DNA of 64,000 bases from Xestospongia bergquistia (GCA_963965975.1 OZ014412.1:15018849-15082848); one strand, 5' to 3'; shown: positions 24,193-37,617, counted from the first letter of the stretch. Program-made: numbers and translations. The notes: generated from the sequence alone by a model not told the origin.

Positions 24193-24838
24193 CAGCATCC
24201 TGTCACGACCACAGTGGCCAGTTGCAATGTGAGCTTTGCTGATGATGTCGTAGGTGCTATTACAACACATTAAAGGAAGTGTGAACTGCTCTGAACTATG
24301 TATGATAAATCCTTAGAGTAGTCATCAAAGCTATGGATGTGGTTACACAGATTTCTTTGATTGGAAACACTATTGACACCTCAACCTGTGTAAGACTACA
24401 TTAAAGGAAGTATTAACTGCTCTAAGACTACATTAAAGGAAGTATTAAAGGAAGTATAAACTGCTCTGAACTATGATAAATCCTCAGAGTAGTCATCAAA
24501 GCTATGGTATTATTTCCAGTTTCATCAAAGATGTCTCATTGTGGTGATTGTTCATGAAAATCTGTAATAAAGAATTGTGTACAGATATTAAAACTAATCG
24601 TATATTTATGAATAAACGTCCTTACAATACTTAAACAATGCTGAATTTCTACCAATATATCACATTCAGTGATTTTGCAAAATAACAAGAGCCTCATTTC
24701 AGTGATTTCATGAAATCACTAGAAATTTTAGTGAATTTATGAAGTCCCTAAGTGAAATAGTGATTTCACAAACTCCCTGAAAGTTTCAGGGATTTCACAA
24801 AATCCCTATTTAGACAATCTTACTGTAACATATATATA
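24193..24838. mobile_element. Insertion in the 3' flank of C3, type unknown
   Basis: Interrupts sequence that is continuous in the other C copies (TTTATCAT before, ATAGGTCTTC after). Contains two imperfect copies of a segment with CATTAAAGGAAGT and GTAGTCATCAAAGCTATGG, a perfect 20-bp palindrome at 24701-24720 and further foldback GGGATTTCAC/GTGATTTCAC motifs. No ORF, no clear target duplication. Confidence 0.45.
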
Positions 24839-25477
24839 TAGGTCTTCATTTTATATTATGTACATATTTAACAATTTTTTTGCTTAAGCTAACATTAATA
24901 ATAACAGTAAAATACTTAACTAAAATACTTAACTAAGCCAGGAGATTGCACAGTGTATATTATTAGAGTTATTCATCTGAGTGTATGTCACAACAAATAA
25001 GACAATACTGCAAAAGTCAATCCTAATTCACAGGTCTATTACGCTGAGTCATAACAATCTTCATCAACAGCAGTTCTGAAAGCAAAAAAAAGCTGAGATG
25101 TCCAAAACTTAACATGAGATTGCACACTGTATTTTGTGATAGTTATTCAACTCTTGTGAGTGTTATTCATCAGAGTGTATGTGAAAATAAAAAAAAAACA
25201 ATACTGCAGAAGTCATTCTGATTATACAACCATATTGTATATAATGGTATTTGATAATTAGAGATAGCCAACTTGATAGGTTTCAATCTTAAATTTTAAA
25301 GATGACTGGTGCTTCCTTTGTTTTGCGTAACAGTTACAGTGGTTGGCAGAAGAAAGTGATGTCTCCAAAGTAGAAACAGTAACATCTTTCCTCTAATGTT
25401 ATTGCATGCAGGATTATACCTAGGATATAAACAGAGAAACTAAGTGAACTGTTTTATTACTACATAAGCTGATCTTC

Positions 25478-25727
25478 CTAACTAACCTGAGCACTATAAG
25501 GACCTGAGCTCAACTTTCTAGATGTAAGGGAGGGCTTTTGTCCAGGTTTGTAACAAAAATTAACCTGAATATTTTCACCTGAAACTAAAATCTTGAAAGT
25601 ACTAGATGCTGAACTTTAGCCAGAAACCTATTACAAAGTAATGTAATAAATTCATTTTTTATAATAAATCTCTATAAAACTTTAAGTATTTATTACATTT
25701 GAAGACACTTTCATATGGAACCATGCA
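25478..25727 (-). pseudogene. J3: truncated J pseudogene
   Basis: Exon 3 (25478-25627) has the same TAA in the SGKGSASG segment as J2 and ends at TAG 25478-25480. Exon 2 survives only as a short piece and stops at the hairpin breakpoint. Exon 1 is missing. Confidence 0.65.
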
Positions 25728-25758
25728 TGATTACGTGCATGGTTCCATATGAAAGTGT
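25705..25758. repeat. Perfect hairpin at an inversion junction
   Basis: Arms 25705-25727 and 25736-25758 are 23-bp perfect inverted repeats with an 8-nt loop. The left arm is native J exon 2 sequence. The right arm is a reversed copy of it placed next to DNA matching the gene F promoter in reverse. Confidence 0.85.
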
Positions 25759-26712
25759 ACGTGCAGCACGTACATCCGTTTAACCACAGATAATTGACGT
25801 AACACATGACCGGATGTTAATCTAAACTATATACAGTGACAGTTAACATAAGTCCTTGTAGACTTTTTAAAGAAACTATATATATGATGACTGTCATATT
25901 TACAAACGAGTAGTTCTCATCTTTATTTGTGTACTGGTATGTCTTTTGGCGAAAGGTTCTACCAATATAATAACTTCTGTGTAAAAAGCTCTCAACTCTA
26001 CTAACTTGTTACATTACAAATTATTATTAAATTTTGCTTCTAATAAGTTTACAGTCATACATTCAATAGAAACAAGTAATAATTGACACTATATAGGTAA
26101 TAGTCCAACTACTAACCACTATGAAGGAATTAACATGCTAGTTTAGTAAGTAGAGGAAATACTAAGTTCATAATTTTGGTACCAAATCAAAAATTAAATA
26201 ATAAAATATTGAGGGTGTTACCATTGGTCATCAGTAATGATATCATTGTGGTGATAGGAATATCATAGTATAGGTAAATCCAGTGACATTATATGCACTT
26301 TAAGCTGATTATGTTAATGTTATTATATATATTATATATAGGAAGTACAATATGTATAGGATTATATATATGGTCTCAGAGTCAATGAACTTACATGTCC
26401 AATTATAGAACTAGCATTTCCTGGAATAATCATAATAAGCAAAATTATATATTTAATAGAAATTTCTTGGAAATGAATTCATACATTGTCTTCAAAGAGC
26501 TCTATTGTATATAGTATATACTATGACCATGTTGAAAATGTAAGACTTACAAGTTTGTTAATTGTACTTGTTAGGGGCTTCTATATGAGTATTCTGAGAA
26601 TAAAACCATTTAAACATATGGATAATTATAATTCTTATAATCAAACTTCAACAATCTTTGAATGTGTAATGTACTATAATATCAGTAGTCCAATTCAGGT
26701 AATAAATATTTT

Positions 26713-27454
26713 ATGAACTCTAACCTCTCCTGGTCTACTCACATCAATGAAACCTGTTCTAAGGCCAAGAAACTGCTTGGCCACATCTGTCGTCAATTTT
26801 ACTATAACTCTTCTTATTCTGTTCTTATTAAATTGTACTTGACAATAATCCTTCCCATCATTATGTACAGCTTGTCTGTTTGGGATCTATATTCCATTCC
26901 TAACATCAATAAGTAGGAAAAAGTTCAATATTTTGCCCTAAAACTCTGCAGTAAAAATTGGACCTCTAATTATCCTCTACTTTTACAACTCTTCAATCTT
27001 CCTTCTCTATCCTCCTGTAGAACAACATCCAAGCTTGTCCTTTTATATAAGTTCATCTTTAGTAAGCTCTACATTCCTGCTGGCACTTTTTCATTTCAAA
27101 ACCAGTCCTCTTATAATTTACATTCTTCCCATCCTTTAAACCTGAATCTGCTTTTCTCCAGATCTTCTACTACTCTTAACTCCTTCCTTCCCAGTGCTAT
27201 TTCCTTGTGGAATTCCCTTCTCTCACACTCAAAGATCTCAACTCTGCAAGTCAGTTCAAGCAAAATATTACTTATTTACTTTAAAATTATCAGAAATATA
27301 GCATACATGTTGTTCATATATATTCATTTGTTCATCTGTTAATATCATCACTCTTCATATATCATTCACTTCCTATTTCAATTGTTTTTGATGCTTTTCA
27401 TATTAGCTTTGCTATTGAGTGTCTTTTGTGTTTTAATAAAAAAAGAAATTGTTT
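26713..27454 (+). mobile_element. Truncated LINE fragment, copy beta
   Basis: Encodes N-L-S-W-S-T-H-I-N-E-T-C-S-K-A, then a Y-L-T-I-I-L-P-I-I-M-Y-S-L-S-V-W-D segment and later F-L-P-S-A-I-S-L-W-N-S-L, the usual order at the C-terminal end of CR1/Jockey-like reverse transcriptase ORFs. An in-frame TAG follows N-I-N-K. The endonuclease and the catalytic reverse transcriptase motifs are absent. The 3' end reads TTTTAATAAAAAAAG. Confidence 0.65.
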
Positions 27455-28142
27455 CAATAGATATATCTGCAGTGATGGATGGCTTCATAAATGTAAATAG
27501 CTGTTTAGTAAACTACTAGTTACAGGTACACACACTTTAAGCTGATTATGTTAATGTTATTATTAACTTAATATATATTGTATATAAACTACACTAGAGT
27601 CAATCAATTACATGTCTGGTGACCAATGGAAACACACTCAATATTTTGGTATATTGTTATTAAAGTTTTGTAATTTATTTCAACAGTACTTCTGAAGAGA
27701 AAGAGTGCAGGCTTAGACCTCTCGAAATATATATATAGTATAACTCTTATTATATATATAATAATTATATGCAAGTTAATAATAATAGTATCTTAATTAA
27801 CCAACTAGACTGCTACAAGTAGACAGTACCAAACCACATGTAAATATTGGTATTAATAATTAAATTTATGGAATGTAATTATATTGTTCAAGTTTGATTC
27901 TAAGAATTATGATTATCTATATGTTTGAATGGTTTTAATCTCAGAATACTCATATAGAAGCCCTTAACAAGTACTGATTTCAAAGTTGTAAGACTTACAA
28001 TCTCAACATGGTCATAGTATATAGTATATACAATACAACTCTTTGAAGAGAAAGTATGAATTCATTTCCAAGAAAATATCTATTAAATATATGAATTTGC
28101 TTATTATGATTATTCCAGGAAATGCTAGTACTATATGGAGGG

Positions 28143-28234
28143 CAGCTGTTGCTTTTACTATAACTATGAAACCTATCACATATTGCTGTTTGGCCAGCTG
28201 TAACATATGGGAAGCTGTCTGTAAGGTATATAAA
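28143..28234 (+). promoter_or_regulatory. Promoter of gene C4
   Basis: CAGCTG at 28143-28148 and 28195-28200 (52 bp), TATATAAA at 28227-28234. It lacks the GGAG-containing bases found between the proximal CAGCTG and TATA in C, and so matches gene D's promoter more closely. Confidence 0.65.
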
Positions 28235-28330
28235 GACTTTTCTTAGCTCAGATTTTAGATCAGTCAAGAGTCTTTCTACAGATTAAATCAATCTTCAACT
28301 CGCAATCAACAGTCTTCAATTGAACGAATC

Positions 28331-28781
28331 ATGAGTAGTAATTATTACGGTAATTATTTTAACAACATGTGTGTCTGACTTAGTGTTTACTTCTTCATAG
28401 AATATAATATTACTGTCTTAAGCAAGATAGGTAAGATAATACCAATTACATATGGAAGTGTATACGAATGGTGGTTCTCACATCCAAATCTTTTTTATAC
28501 TCAAGCCTATATCCAGGTATATCATAAATAATCAAATCATTTTTTTTACTACACAAATTTTTATACAGGCTGTAGGCATGGATAGAGTGTCTGGCACTTT
28601 CAAGATGATAATTTCAGATGAAGTAATTCAGGTTGATTTCAATTACGAAGCTGGACAAATGCCTTCCTTAAACCATAAAATGTTGAGCCCAGGTCCTTAT
28701 GAAATTAAGATGATTGGTGGAATCACTGTTGAAGGTTCAAAAATTAACTGTACTTTGGAACTTTATGATCCAAGGAAATAA
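28331..28781 (+). CDS. Gene C4: single-domain family protein, 115 aa
   Basis: Exons 28331-28349, 28401-28516, 28569-28781. Protein of C type: YNITVLSKIG, EWWFSHPNLFY, SGTFKMIISDEV (I for the usual T), EAGQMPSL, SPGPYEIKMIGG and CTLELYDPRK. The promoter, 5' leader (GAACGAATC before ATG) and intron 1 are of D type, matching D4 in reverse. The gene is therefore a natural chimera with a D-type front and a C-type body. Open and intact. Function unknown. Confidence 0.85.
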
Positions 28782-29494
28782 TAATGACCTGTGATTCGAA
28801 ATGTTGAAAAAAAGAGTGCAAAGCAGTACAAATAGAGACTAATGTTTTCCAGCTAATTTTTTGGTTTTCTTTATCATATAGGTCTTCATTTTTTATTATG
28901 TACATATTTAATAATTTTTTTGCTTAAGCTAACATTAATAATAACAGTAAAATACTTAACTAAAATACTTAACTAAGCCAGGAGATTGCACAGTGTATAT
29001 TATTAGAGTTATTCATCTGAGTGTATGTCACAACAAATAAGACAATATTGCAAAAATCAATCCTAATTCACAGGTCTATTACGCTGAGTCATACCAATCT
29101 TCATCAACAGCAGTTTTGAAAGCAAAAAAAAGCTGAGATGTCCAAACCTTAACATGAGATTGCACACTGTATATTGTGAGAGTTATTCATCAGAGTGTAT
29201 GTGAAAATAAAAAAACAGTACTGCAGAAGTCATTCTGATTATACATCCTTATTGTATATAATGATGGTTGATAATTAGAGATAACCAACTTGATAGGTTT
29301 CAATCTTAAATTTTAAAGGTGACTGGTGCTTCCTTTGTTTTGCGTAACAGTTACATTGGCTAGCAGAAGAAAGTGATGTCTCCAAAGTAGAAACAGTAAC
29401 ATCTTTCCTCTAATGTTATTGCATGCATGATTATACCTAGGATTTAAACAGAGAAACTAAGTGAACTGTTTTATTACTACATCAGCTGATCTTC

Positions 29495-29859
29495 CTAACT
29501 AACCTGAGCACTATAAGGACCTGAGCTCAACTTTCTAGATGTAAGGGAGAACTTTTGTTTAGGTTTGTAACAAAAATTAACCTGAATTTTTTCACCTGAA
29601 ACTAAAATCTTGAAAGTACTAGATGCTGAACTTTAGCCAGAAACCTATTACAAAGTAATGTAATAAATTCATTTTTTATAATAAATTTCTAAAAAACTTT
29701 TAGTATTTATTACGTTTGAAGACACATTTCATATGTAACCATGCATGTATTGTTGCAATCGAACTGTTTAAGGCAGTAATATGAAATGCTACATACAAAT
29801 AAAGAAATATCTCAGGCACACATATTATTAAAATAATTACTGTAATATTCACTGCTCAT
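29495..29859 (-). pseudogene. J4: degenerate family member
   Basis: Exon 1 29841-29859, degraded exon 2, and exon 3 29495-29644 with the same in-frame TAA seen in J2 and J3. Ends at TAG 29495-29497. Confidence 0.65.
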
Positions 29860-31934
29860 ACGTTTTTCAATAGAAATCAGTTTATATTACTATGAGCTGA
29901 AGAGGGATTTATAATCTGTAGAAAGTCATTTCAAAAAATCAACTAAGAAATATCTTTTATACCCTAATGAGAGCTTCCCTCCCATTTATGCTGCTGGCTA
30001 ACAGCAATAGGTGATAAATTTCATATCATATAGCTATAGAAAATAAAACTGATGCTCTGCATATATTGTTTGAATTACAGTTGGCCAACAGAAAATGGCA
30101 CAAGATTTCCTAAGTAGACAAGGCAATAGCTGCCCTCTATTTATTTGCATGTTGATACCTTGTGTATAAACGAAGTAGATAAATGATATGTTTTATATGT
30201 TATAGGTAGTGTTAACAGGAGTTAGGAAAAGCTGCTCAGGTTCCTATATTTTAAAATTATTGTACAAAGTTAATGGAAAAGCCAATACCGTTCCAAAATA
30301 GACAATGCAATATCACTCCATTTAGAGGCAGCTACATAAACATCATCTCCAAATAACTATTAGTTCTAATGAGATAAATTGTTATGGTACTTTTTATACA
30401 TTGAATTCTATAATAAAGTTAATAATTTATCAGGTACCGTAATCTGGTATACATGAAGTCATATAAAGTTATAAAATACGCAAATAGTCACTTATTCCAA
30501 CCTTTTCATCAAAATTAATTAATTTTGTGGTTTGTGGTTTGTGGTTTGTGAAGTAAGCTCATTTATGACTGGAAGTCACAAAGTGCCATCTCTGCAAACT
30601 TGAATGGTGAGTTCACTATAACTAATTATAAGCAATAACCTTTCAAATAAATAAAAAAACTAAACCAGTGAAAGAGAGAAGGAGAGAGAGTGAAAGTTAG
30701 TGCATGTAAGGTGTGTGTGCTGATGTGTGTGAGAAAGAATGAAAGAGAGAATGTGCCACTTTTCACAAACTTTGAGGCTCTTCAAGCTGAAATGAGATTG
30801 TGTCAAGACACTGAAGGCTCTAGCTATTTAATATCTTTTCATTTTTATCAATCTACATAAATAGATATCATCTATTAGTGATATACTTAGAGTAAAACAG
30901 GGGAAGGCAATAGACAAGGCAACAGTTGTCCTAGTTAGTGCTATCCTATATAATACTAATAATTACATCTGTCTAAAAAGAGAAGGTGATTGATTTTCTA
31001 TCTAGATAAGATAGCAGCTGCCATTTCATTACTGGTTAGTATCTAGAGTCCAAAAAAGTTGAATAGGCAATATAGATTTCTTAAATAGGCCACAGTTATT
31101 CAGCCTCCTAGTGTTGACAATGGCTTACATCTATCAAACAAATTCAAAGCTTTCCTCCATTATACTGTTAATAACTACAGGTGGTCATCAGAAAGTGATA
31201 GATATCATTTTAAAACTAATAAGACAACAGATGCAAACACAGGTCATCAACAGGAAAAATGTGGAAATTTCTTGGAGGTAACAGCTGGTCTCTAATGGCT
31301 GTTGATACAGGTAGTGCAAACAGCTGAACTAGATGATATTTTTCACAAATACAACAAGTATATCAGGAGTAGATGATATCTGCTTATGTATATTGGTAAA
31401 AATACAGAAATGTTAACATAACTAGATTCTTAAGCAGCTCTATATTGACATGATCTCCTTCATTTCATTTTAGCTTGCAGAAATTTAAAGATTATGGAGA
31501 GTGTTTATAAGCTTTGTCTTTCTCTCTCTCTCTCTCTCCACTCATCACACACAAATATACTCTCTGAATTTTTATGGTTTGGACATCTCAGCCTGTCCTT
31601 TTGTTTTCAGAACTGGTGTTGATGAAGATTGTTATGTCTCGGTGTAATAGACCTGTAAATTTCAATTGATTTCTGCAGTAATGTTTTATTTTTTGTCCCA
31701 TACACTCAGATGAATAACTCTCACAATATACAGTGGGAAATCTCTTGGCTTAGTTAAGTAATTTACAGTTATTAATAATGTTAACTTCATCAAAAATTGT
31801 TTTTAATAATTGCATATATAATATAAAATAAAGGCCTATATAATAAGGAAAACCAAAAAGTTAGCTACAAAATCTTAGTCTCTATTTGTATTGATTTATA
31901 TATTGCTTTTCAAGTTTACCATCACAGCTCATTA
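29860..31934. other. Intergenic J4-D4, repeats only
   Basis: Counterpart of 7560-9632 in unit 1, with CAGCTG units, GA/TG-rich DNA near 30670-30750 and a TC repeat at 31519-31538. No gene seen. Confidence 0.5.
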
Positions 31935-32390
31935 TTATTTCCTTGGATCAATAACTTCAAAAGTGCAGAAAGCTGCTCCATCTTTAAGATAAGGTCCATT
32001 AATTATCACAACTACGTAAGGACCCGCGCTCAACTGTTTATGTACCAAGGCAGGCAATTGTCCAGGATTGTACCTGAAATCAAATTCAATTACTTCATCT
32101 GAAATTGTCATCTTGAAAGTACCAGATACTGAACCCTCGCCACAAGCCTGTATAAATGTTTGTGTAATAAAAGCACTAATTTGATTATTTATGATATACC
32201 TCAATAGATATAGCCCCTCCAGGATTAATCACATTTGGATGTGAAAGCCACCAATCCTTTACATATCCATATGTACACGTTATCACTGTACCTGTCCTGT
32301 TTAAGGCTGTAATATTATATACTACAAGGAAAAAACACTAAGTCAGACACACATGTTGTTAAAATAATTACCGTAATAATTGCTACTCAT
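31935..32390 (-). CDS. Gene D4: single-domain family protein, 117 aa
   Basis: Minus-strand exons 32372-32390, 32200-32321, 31935-32147. Leader M-S-S-N-Y-Y, then YNITALNRTG, KDWWLSHPNV, NPGGAISIE, then C-G-E-G-S (Cys where D and D2 have Gly), SGTFKMTISDEV, E-F-D-F, NPGQLPAL, SAGPYVVVIINGP and CTFEVIDPRK. Open. Together with C4 it forms a convergent pair, with the two promoters facing each other across the 3.9-kb centre of the inverted repeat. Function unknown. Confidence 0.85.
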
Positions 32391-32486
32391 GATTCGTTCA
32401 ATTGAAGACTGTTGATTGCGAGTTGAAGAGGAATTTAATCTGTAGAAAGACTCTTGACTGATCTAAAATCTGAGCTAAGAAAAGTC

Positions 32487-32578
32487 TTTATATACCTTAC
32501 AAACAGCTTCCCATATGTTACAACTCGCCAAACAGCAATATGTGATAGGTTTCATAGTTATAGTAAAAGCAACAGCTG
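32487..32578 (-). promoter_or_regulatory. Promoter of gene D4
   Basis: TATATAAA on the minus strand at 32487-32494 and CAGCTG at 32573-32578. The proximal site, 52 bp away at 32521-32526, has mutated to CAACTC, so this promoter has only one intact CAGCTG. Confidence 0.6.
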
Positions 32579-33261
32579 CCCTCCATATAGTGCTAGCATT
32601 TCCTGGAATAATCATAATAAGCAAATTTATATATTTAATAGATATTTTCTTGGAAATGAATTCATACTTTCTCTTCAAAGAGTTATATTGTATATAGTAT
32701 ATATTATGACCATAGTGAGAATGTAAGTCTTACAACTTTAAAATCAGTACTTGCTAAGGGCTTCTATATGAGTATTCTGAGATTAAAACCATTCAAGCAT
32801 ATCGATAATCATAATTCTTAGAATCAAACTTGAACAATATAATTACATTCCATAAATTTAATTATTAATACCAATATTTACAAGTGGTTTGGTACTGTCT
32901 ACTTGTAGCAGTCTAGTCGGTTAATTAAGATACTATTATTATTAACTTGCATATAATTATAATACATGAAATAAGAGTTATAATATATATATATTTCGAG
33001 AGGTCAAGCCTATACTCTTTCCCTTCAGAAGTACTGTTGAAACAAATTACGAAACTTAAATAACAATATACTAAAATATTGAGTGTGTTTCCATTGGTCA
33101 CCAGACATGTAAGTTGATTGACTCTAGTGTAGTTTATATACAATATATATTATTAATAACATTAACATAATCAGCTTAAAGTGTGTGTACCTGTAACTGG
33201 TAGTTTACTAAAGAGCTATTTACATTTATGAAACCATCCATCACTGCAGATATATTTATTG

Positions 33262-34000
33262 AAACAATTTCTTTTTTTATTAAAACACAAAAGACACTCA
33301 ATAGCAAAGCTAATATGAAAAGCATCAAAAACAATAGAAATAGGAAGTGAATGATTTATGAAGAGTGATGATATTAACACGTGAATGAATGAATATATAT
33401 GAACAACATGTATGCTATATTTCTGATAATTTTAAAGTAAATAAGTAATATTTTGCTTGAACTGCCTTGCAGAGTTGAGATCTTTGAGTGATGAGGGAAG
33501 GGAATTCCACAATGAAATAGCACTGGGAAGGAAGGAGTTGAGGGTAGTAGAAGATCTGGAGAAAAGCAGATTCAGGTTTAAAGGATGGGAAGAATGTAAA
33601 TTATAAGAGGACTAGTTTTAAAATGAAAAAGAGCCAGCAGGAATGTAGAGCTTACTAAAGATGAACTTGTATAAAAGGACAAGCTTGGATGTTGTTCTAT
33701 GGGAGGATAGAGAAGGAAGATTGAAGAGTTGCAAAAGTAGAGGATAATTAGAGGTCCAATTTTTACTGCAGAGTTCTAGTGCAAAATATTGAAGTTTTTC
33801 CAATTTATTGATGTTAGGAATGGAATATAGATCCCAAACAGACAAACTGTACATAATGATGGGAAGGATTATTGTCAAGTACAATTTAATAAGAACAGAA
33901 TAAGAAGAGTTATAGTAAAATTGACGATAGATGTGGCCAAGCGGTTTCCTGGCCTTAGAACAGGTTTCATTGATGTAAGTAGACCAGGAGAGGTTAGAGT
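33262..34000 (-). mobile_element. Truncated LINE fragment, copy gamma
   Basis: Same element as the beta copy, here with a longer open C-terminal frame (33618-34004) because the TAG after N-I-N-K is not present. Inserted into repeat R at the same place as the beta and delta copies, so all four moved with the surrounding DNA. Confidence 0.65.
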
Positions 34001-34893
34001 TCATAAAATATTCATTGCCTGAATTGGACTACTGATATTATATTACATTAAACATTAAAGATTGTTGAAGTTTGATTAAAAGAATTATAATTATCCATAT
34101 GTTTAAATGGTTTTATTCTCAGAATACTCATATAGAAGCCATTAACAAGTACAATTAACAAACTTGTAAGACTTACATTTTCAACATGGTCATAGTATAT
34201 ACTATATACAATAGAGCTCTTTGAAGACAATGTATGAATTCATTTCCAAGAAAATGTTTATTAAATATATAAATTTGCTTAATATGATTATTCCAGGAAA
34301 TGCTAGTTCTATAATTGGACATGTAACTTGACTCTTAGACCTTATATATAATCCTATACATAGTGTACTTCATATATAATATATATAATAACATTAACAT
34401 AATCAGTTTAAAGTACATGTACCTGTCATTGGATTTACCTATACTATGATATTCCTATCACTGCAAAGATATCATTACCGGTGACCAATGGTAACACCCT
34501 CAATATTTTAGTATTTAATTTTTGATTTTGTACCAAAATTATGAACTTAATATTTCTCTCTACTTACTAAACTAGTATGTTAATTCCTTCATAGTGGTTA
34601 GTAGTTGGACCATTAACTATTATAGTGTCAATTATTACAAGTTTCTACTGAAGGTATGACTGTAAACTTATTAGAAGCAAAATTTAATAATAATTTGTAA
34701 TGCAACAAGTTAGTAAAGTTGAGAGCTTTTTACACAGAAGTTATTACATTAAAATTGGTAGAACCTTTCGCCAAAAGACATACCAGTACACAAATAAAGA
34801 TGAGAACTACTTGTTTGTAAATATGACAGTCATCATATATATAGTTTCTTTGAAAAGTCTACAAGGACTTATGTTAGCTGTCATTGTAGATTA

Positions 34894-34969
34894 ACATCCG
34901 GTCATGTGTTACGTCATTATCTATGGTTAAACCGGATGTACGTCGTACACGTAATCGAAAATATAAAAA
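34894..34969 (+). promoter_or_regulatory. F promoter: inverted ACCGGATGT pair, TTACGTCAT, TATA
   Basis: ACATCCGGT 34894-34902, TTACGTCAT 34909-34917, ACCGGATGT 34931-34939, TATAAAAA 34962-34969. The same order and spacing occurs in G and H. ACCGGATGT fits ETS-type and TTACGTCA fits CREB/ATF-type consensus sites; binding is inference. Confidence 0.6.
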
Positions 34970-35063
34970 GGCCTTTCTTAGCTTAGTTTTTCAGATTAGT
35001 CACTAGATTCTTTCTAATTTAGTCGTTCTTCAGCTCAGTCAGCAAACTTCAATTGAAAGAAAC

Positions 35064-35192
35064 ATGAGTGTTGATTACAGTAATTATTATTTTAATAATA
35101 TGTGTGATTGAGTTAACGTTTTCTTCTTTATATATAGCATATGATATTACTCTCCTAAACAGTTCAGGTGCAGCGATAGTGATTACATATGA
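35064..35192 (+). pseudogene. Gene F: truncated family member
   Basis: Exon 1 35064-35079 (M-S-V-D-Y) and the first part of exon 2 from 35138 (YDITLLNSSGAAIVITY) match genes G and H. Homology stops at about 35192, before the W-W motif, and exon 3 is missing. A read-through frame continues to 35286 with unrelated residues. The promoter is complete, so a short transcript is possible. Confidence 0.75.
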
Positions 35193-37053
35193 AATCTATA
35201 CTTTCTCTACTAAAATAGTTAAATGTTACTTAAATGAAAAGGTGTTACAACCTATCTTTCTCTTATCTTTTGTCAAAAACAATTGAGGACACATTATATT
35301 TATAAGAGTTATCAAAATTGGAAATGTGATTATGTAATAAAGAAATGCTATCAAAATTTACATTTAAAATACTTTCATGATTTTCACTTTTATTCCATCT
35401 GAAAGCTAATTGGCTTGTTAGTACACTCATTGTGTAATTAAAGGAGCTAAATTTAGCTGTTGCCATTTAGGATATTGATCATCTTCTTTATGCAGTTGTT
35501 GAGCTACATTTGCAGCTGTCACTTTTTTACTTTGAGATTAAAATCTATCACCTTCGTATGGACAGCTGCAGTTATCAACAGTATATTAGAGGGGAGCTGT
35601 CTAGATATTTCCAAGCTGTGTGTAATTTTCAACACTAGAGAATTGTCTAGATCTTGACTTGCATTTCTAGTTAAGTAGTCTATTATGCTTAATTTCACCT
35701 TTTGGTCTCCAGATATCAACATGCAATGAAACTGTAGTTGTTGTCATATGTAGTTAGGAATTCATTCACCCTAACCTTTTAGACAGCTGTAATTATCAAG
35801 AATATAGAAAATGGCAGTAGTTAGGGCAGCTGTTACCCTGTCTATTGCCTTCTTCTGTTTATTTTAAGTATATCAGTAGTAGATGATATCTATTTATGTA
35901 CATTGATAAAAATACATTAGACTATTAACATAACTAGATTCTTGAGCAGCTCTAAGTTGACATGATCTCTTTTTGTTCATTTTAGCTTGATGACATTTAA
36001 TGGTAATGAAAAGTGGTAATAAGCTTTCTCTCTCTAGCTCTTCACACATCATCACACACATAAGTTATTAACTAATTTTGTTATATTTGATCTCATATTT
36101 TGTTTTATAACTAGTAATAATTAATTTATCAATATATCCTTGGAAATATAAATACATTCCATTAATTTAGTTATTAATCCCAATATTAATTTATAGTTGG
36201 TTTGGCATTGTCTAAGTGGAGGTGTCTAGTCAGTTAATTGAGTTATTATTAATATTAACTTAATAATAATTATACATAAATAATATTACACTTTATATAG
36301 GATTATAAAATGTTTAAAATATATTCAACTGACTATTTAAAATATAGTACTATCAATTAATGAAATAAACATTTATCAAATTTTGTAGACATTTTCTTAG
36401 AATGCATGTATCCATTGTCTTCTAATAGTTATATTGTATAGTATCAAATATGGTATGACCACGTTGTTATAGGATAAGTCTTACAAATTCGTTATCTGAA
36501 CTTTAAATAGGGTTTTTGTATGAGTATAATGAGATTAAAACTAATTAATTTATGCTCATAATTTCTTAGAAATATAATTCTTTATAATTAATTATCAATG
36601 TCAATATTTACATGTGGTTTAGTATTGTCTAGTTGGAGCAGTCTAGTCAGTTAATTAAGTTACTATTTAATATAATCATACATGAACTGCAGTCATTATA
36701 CTATCAACAGGATTATATATTTTATCTGAATGTCAATTGAGTGAATCCATGATGTCCAAATATGGTCAATTCCTAGAAAAACAATTTTCAAAATAGTATT
36801 TAATTATGCACCCTGCAAAATTGAATAATATGGACAGTTTCTTAGAATAACCTCATATGATAATTTCTGAGAGTTATACTAAATGTAGTATAAAATGTAT
36901 CATGACCATCTAGTTAAATGGGTAAGTCTTACAAGGTTGTTATTGTAACCTACAAAAGCCTTCTAAATGGGATAATGTCAAAAGTCTTAAGTGCCACAAT
37001 AAAATTAATTTCTACAAATTATTGTTTGCCTTTATGTAATATAAAAAATTATA
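35193..37053. other. AT-rich intergenic, no gene seen
   Basis: Contains CAGCTG sites near 35514-35600, a repeat shared with 22140-22340 (35690-35880), then fragments of repeat R. No exon of the family recognised. Confidence 0.45.

Positions 37054-37617
<564 letters not shown>

Larger units (their letters stand above)
22375..25735. repeat. Duplicated unit 3, truncated
   Basis: Begins in D-type 3' flank, then D exon stump (22947-22993), C3 gene and J3 pseudogene. It ends abruptly at the hairpin 25705-25758, so the D gene of this unit is missing. Confidence 0.7.
25736..28395. repeat. Left arm of large inverted repeat
   Basis: Matches 32325-34985 in reverse orientation: F-type promoter remnant, R repeat, LINE, R repeat, then the promoter, exon 1 and intron 1 of C4 against those of D4. 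The roughly 3.9-kb centre holds the bodies of C4 and D4. Limits estimated by eye. Confidence 0.7.
32325..34985. repeat. Right arm of large inverted repeat
   Basis: Reverse counterpart of 25736-28395. It contains the D4 promoter, two R segments, LINE copy gamma and the promoter of gene F. Confidence 0.7.
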
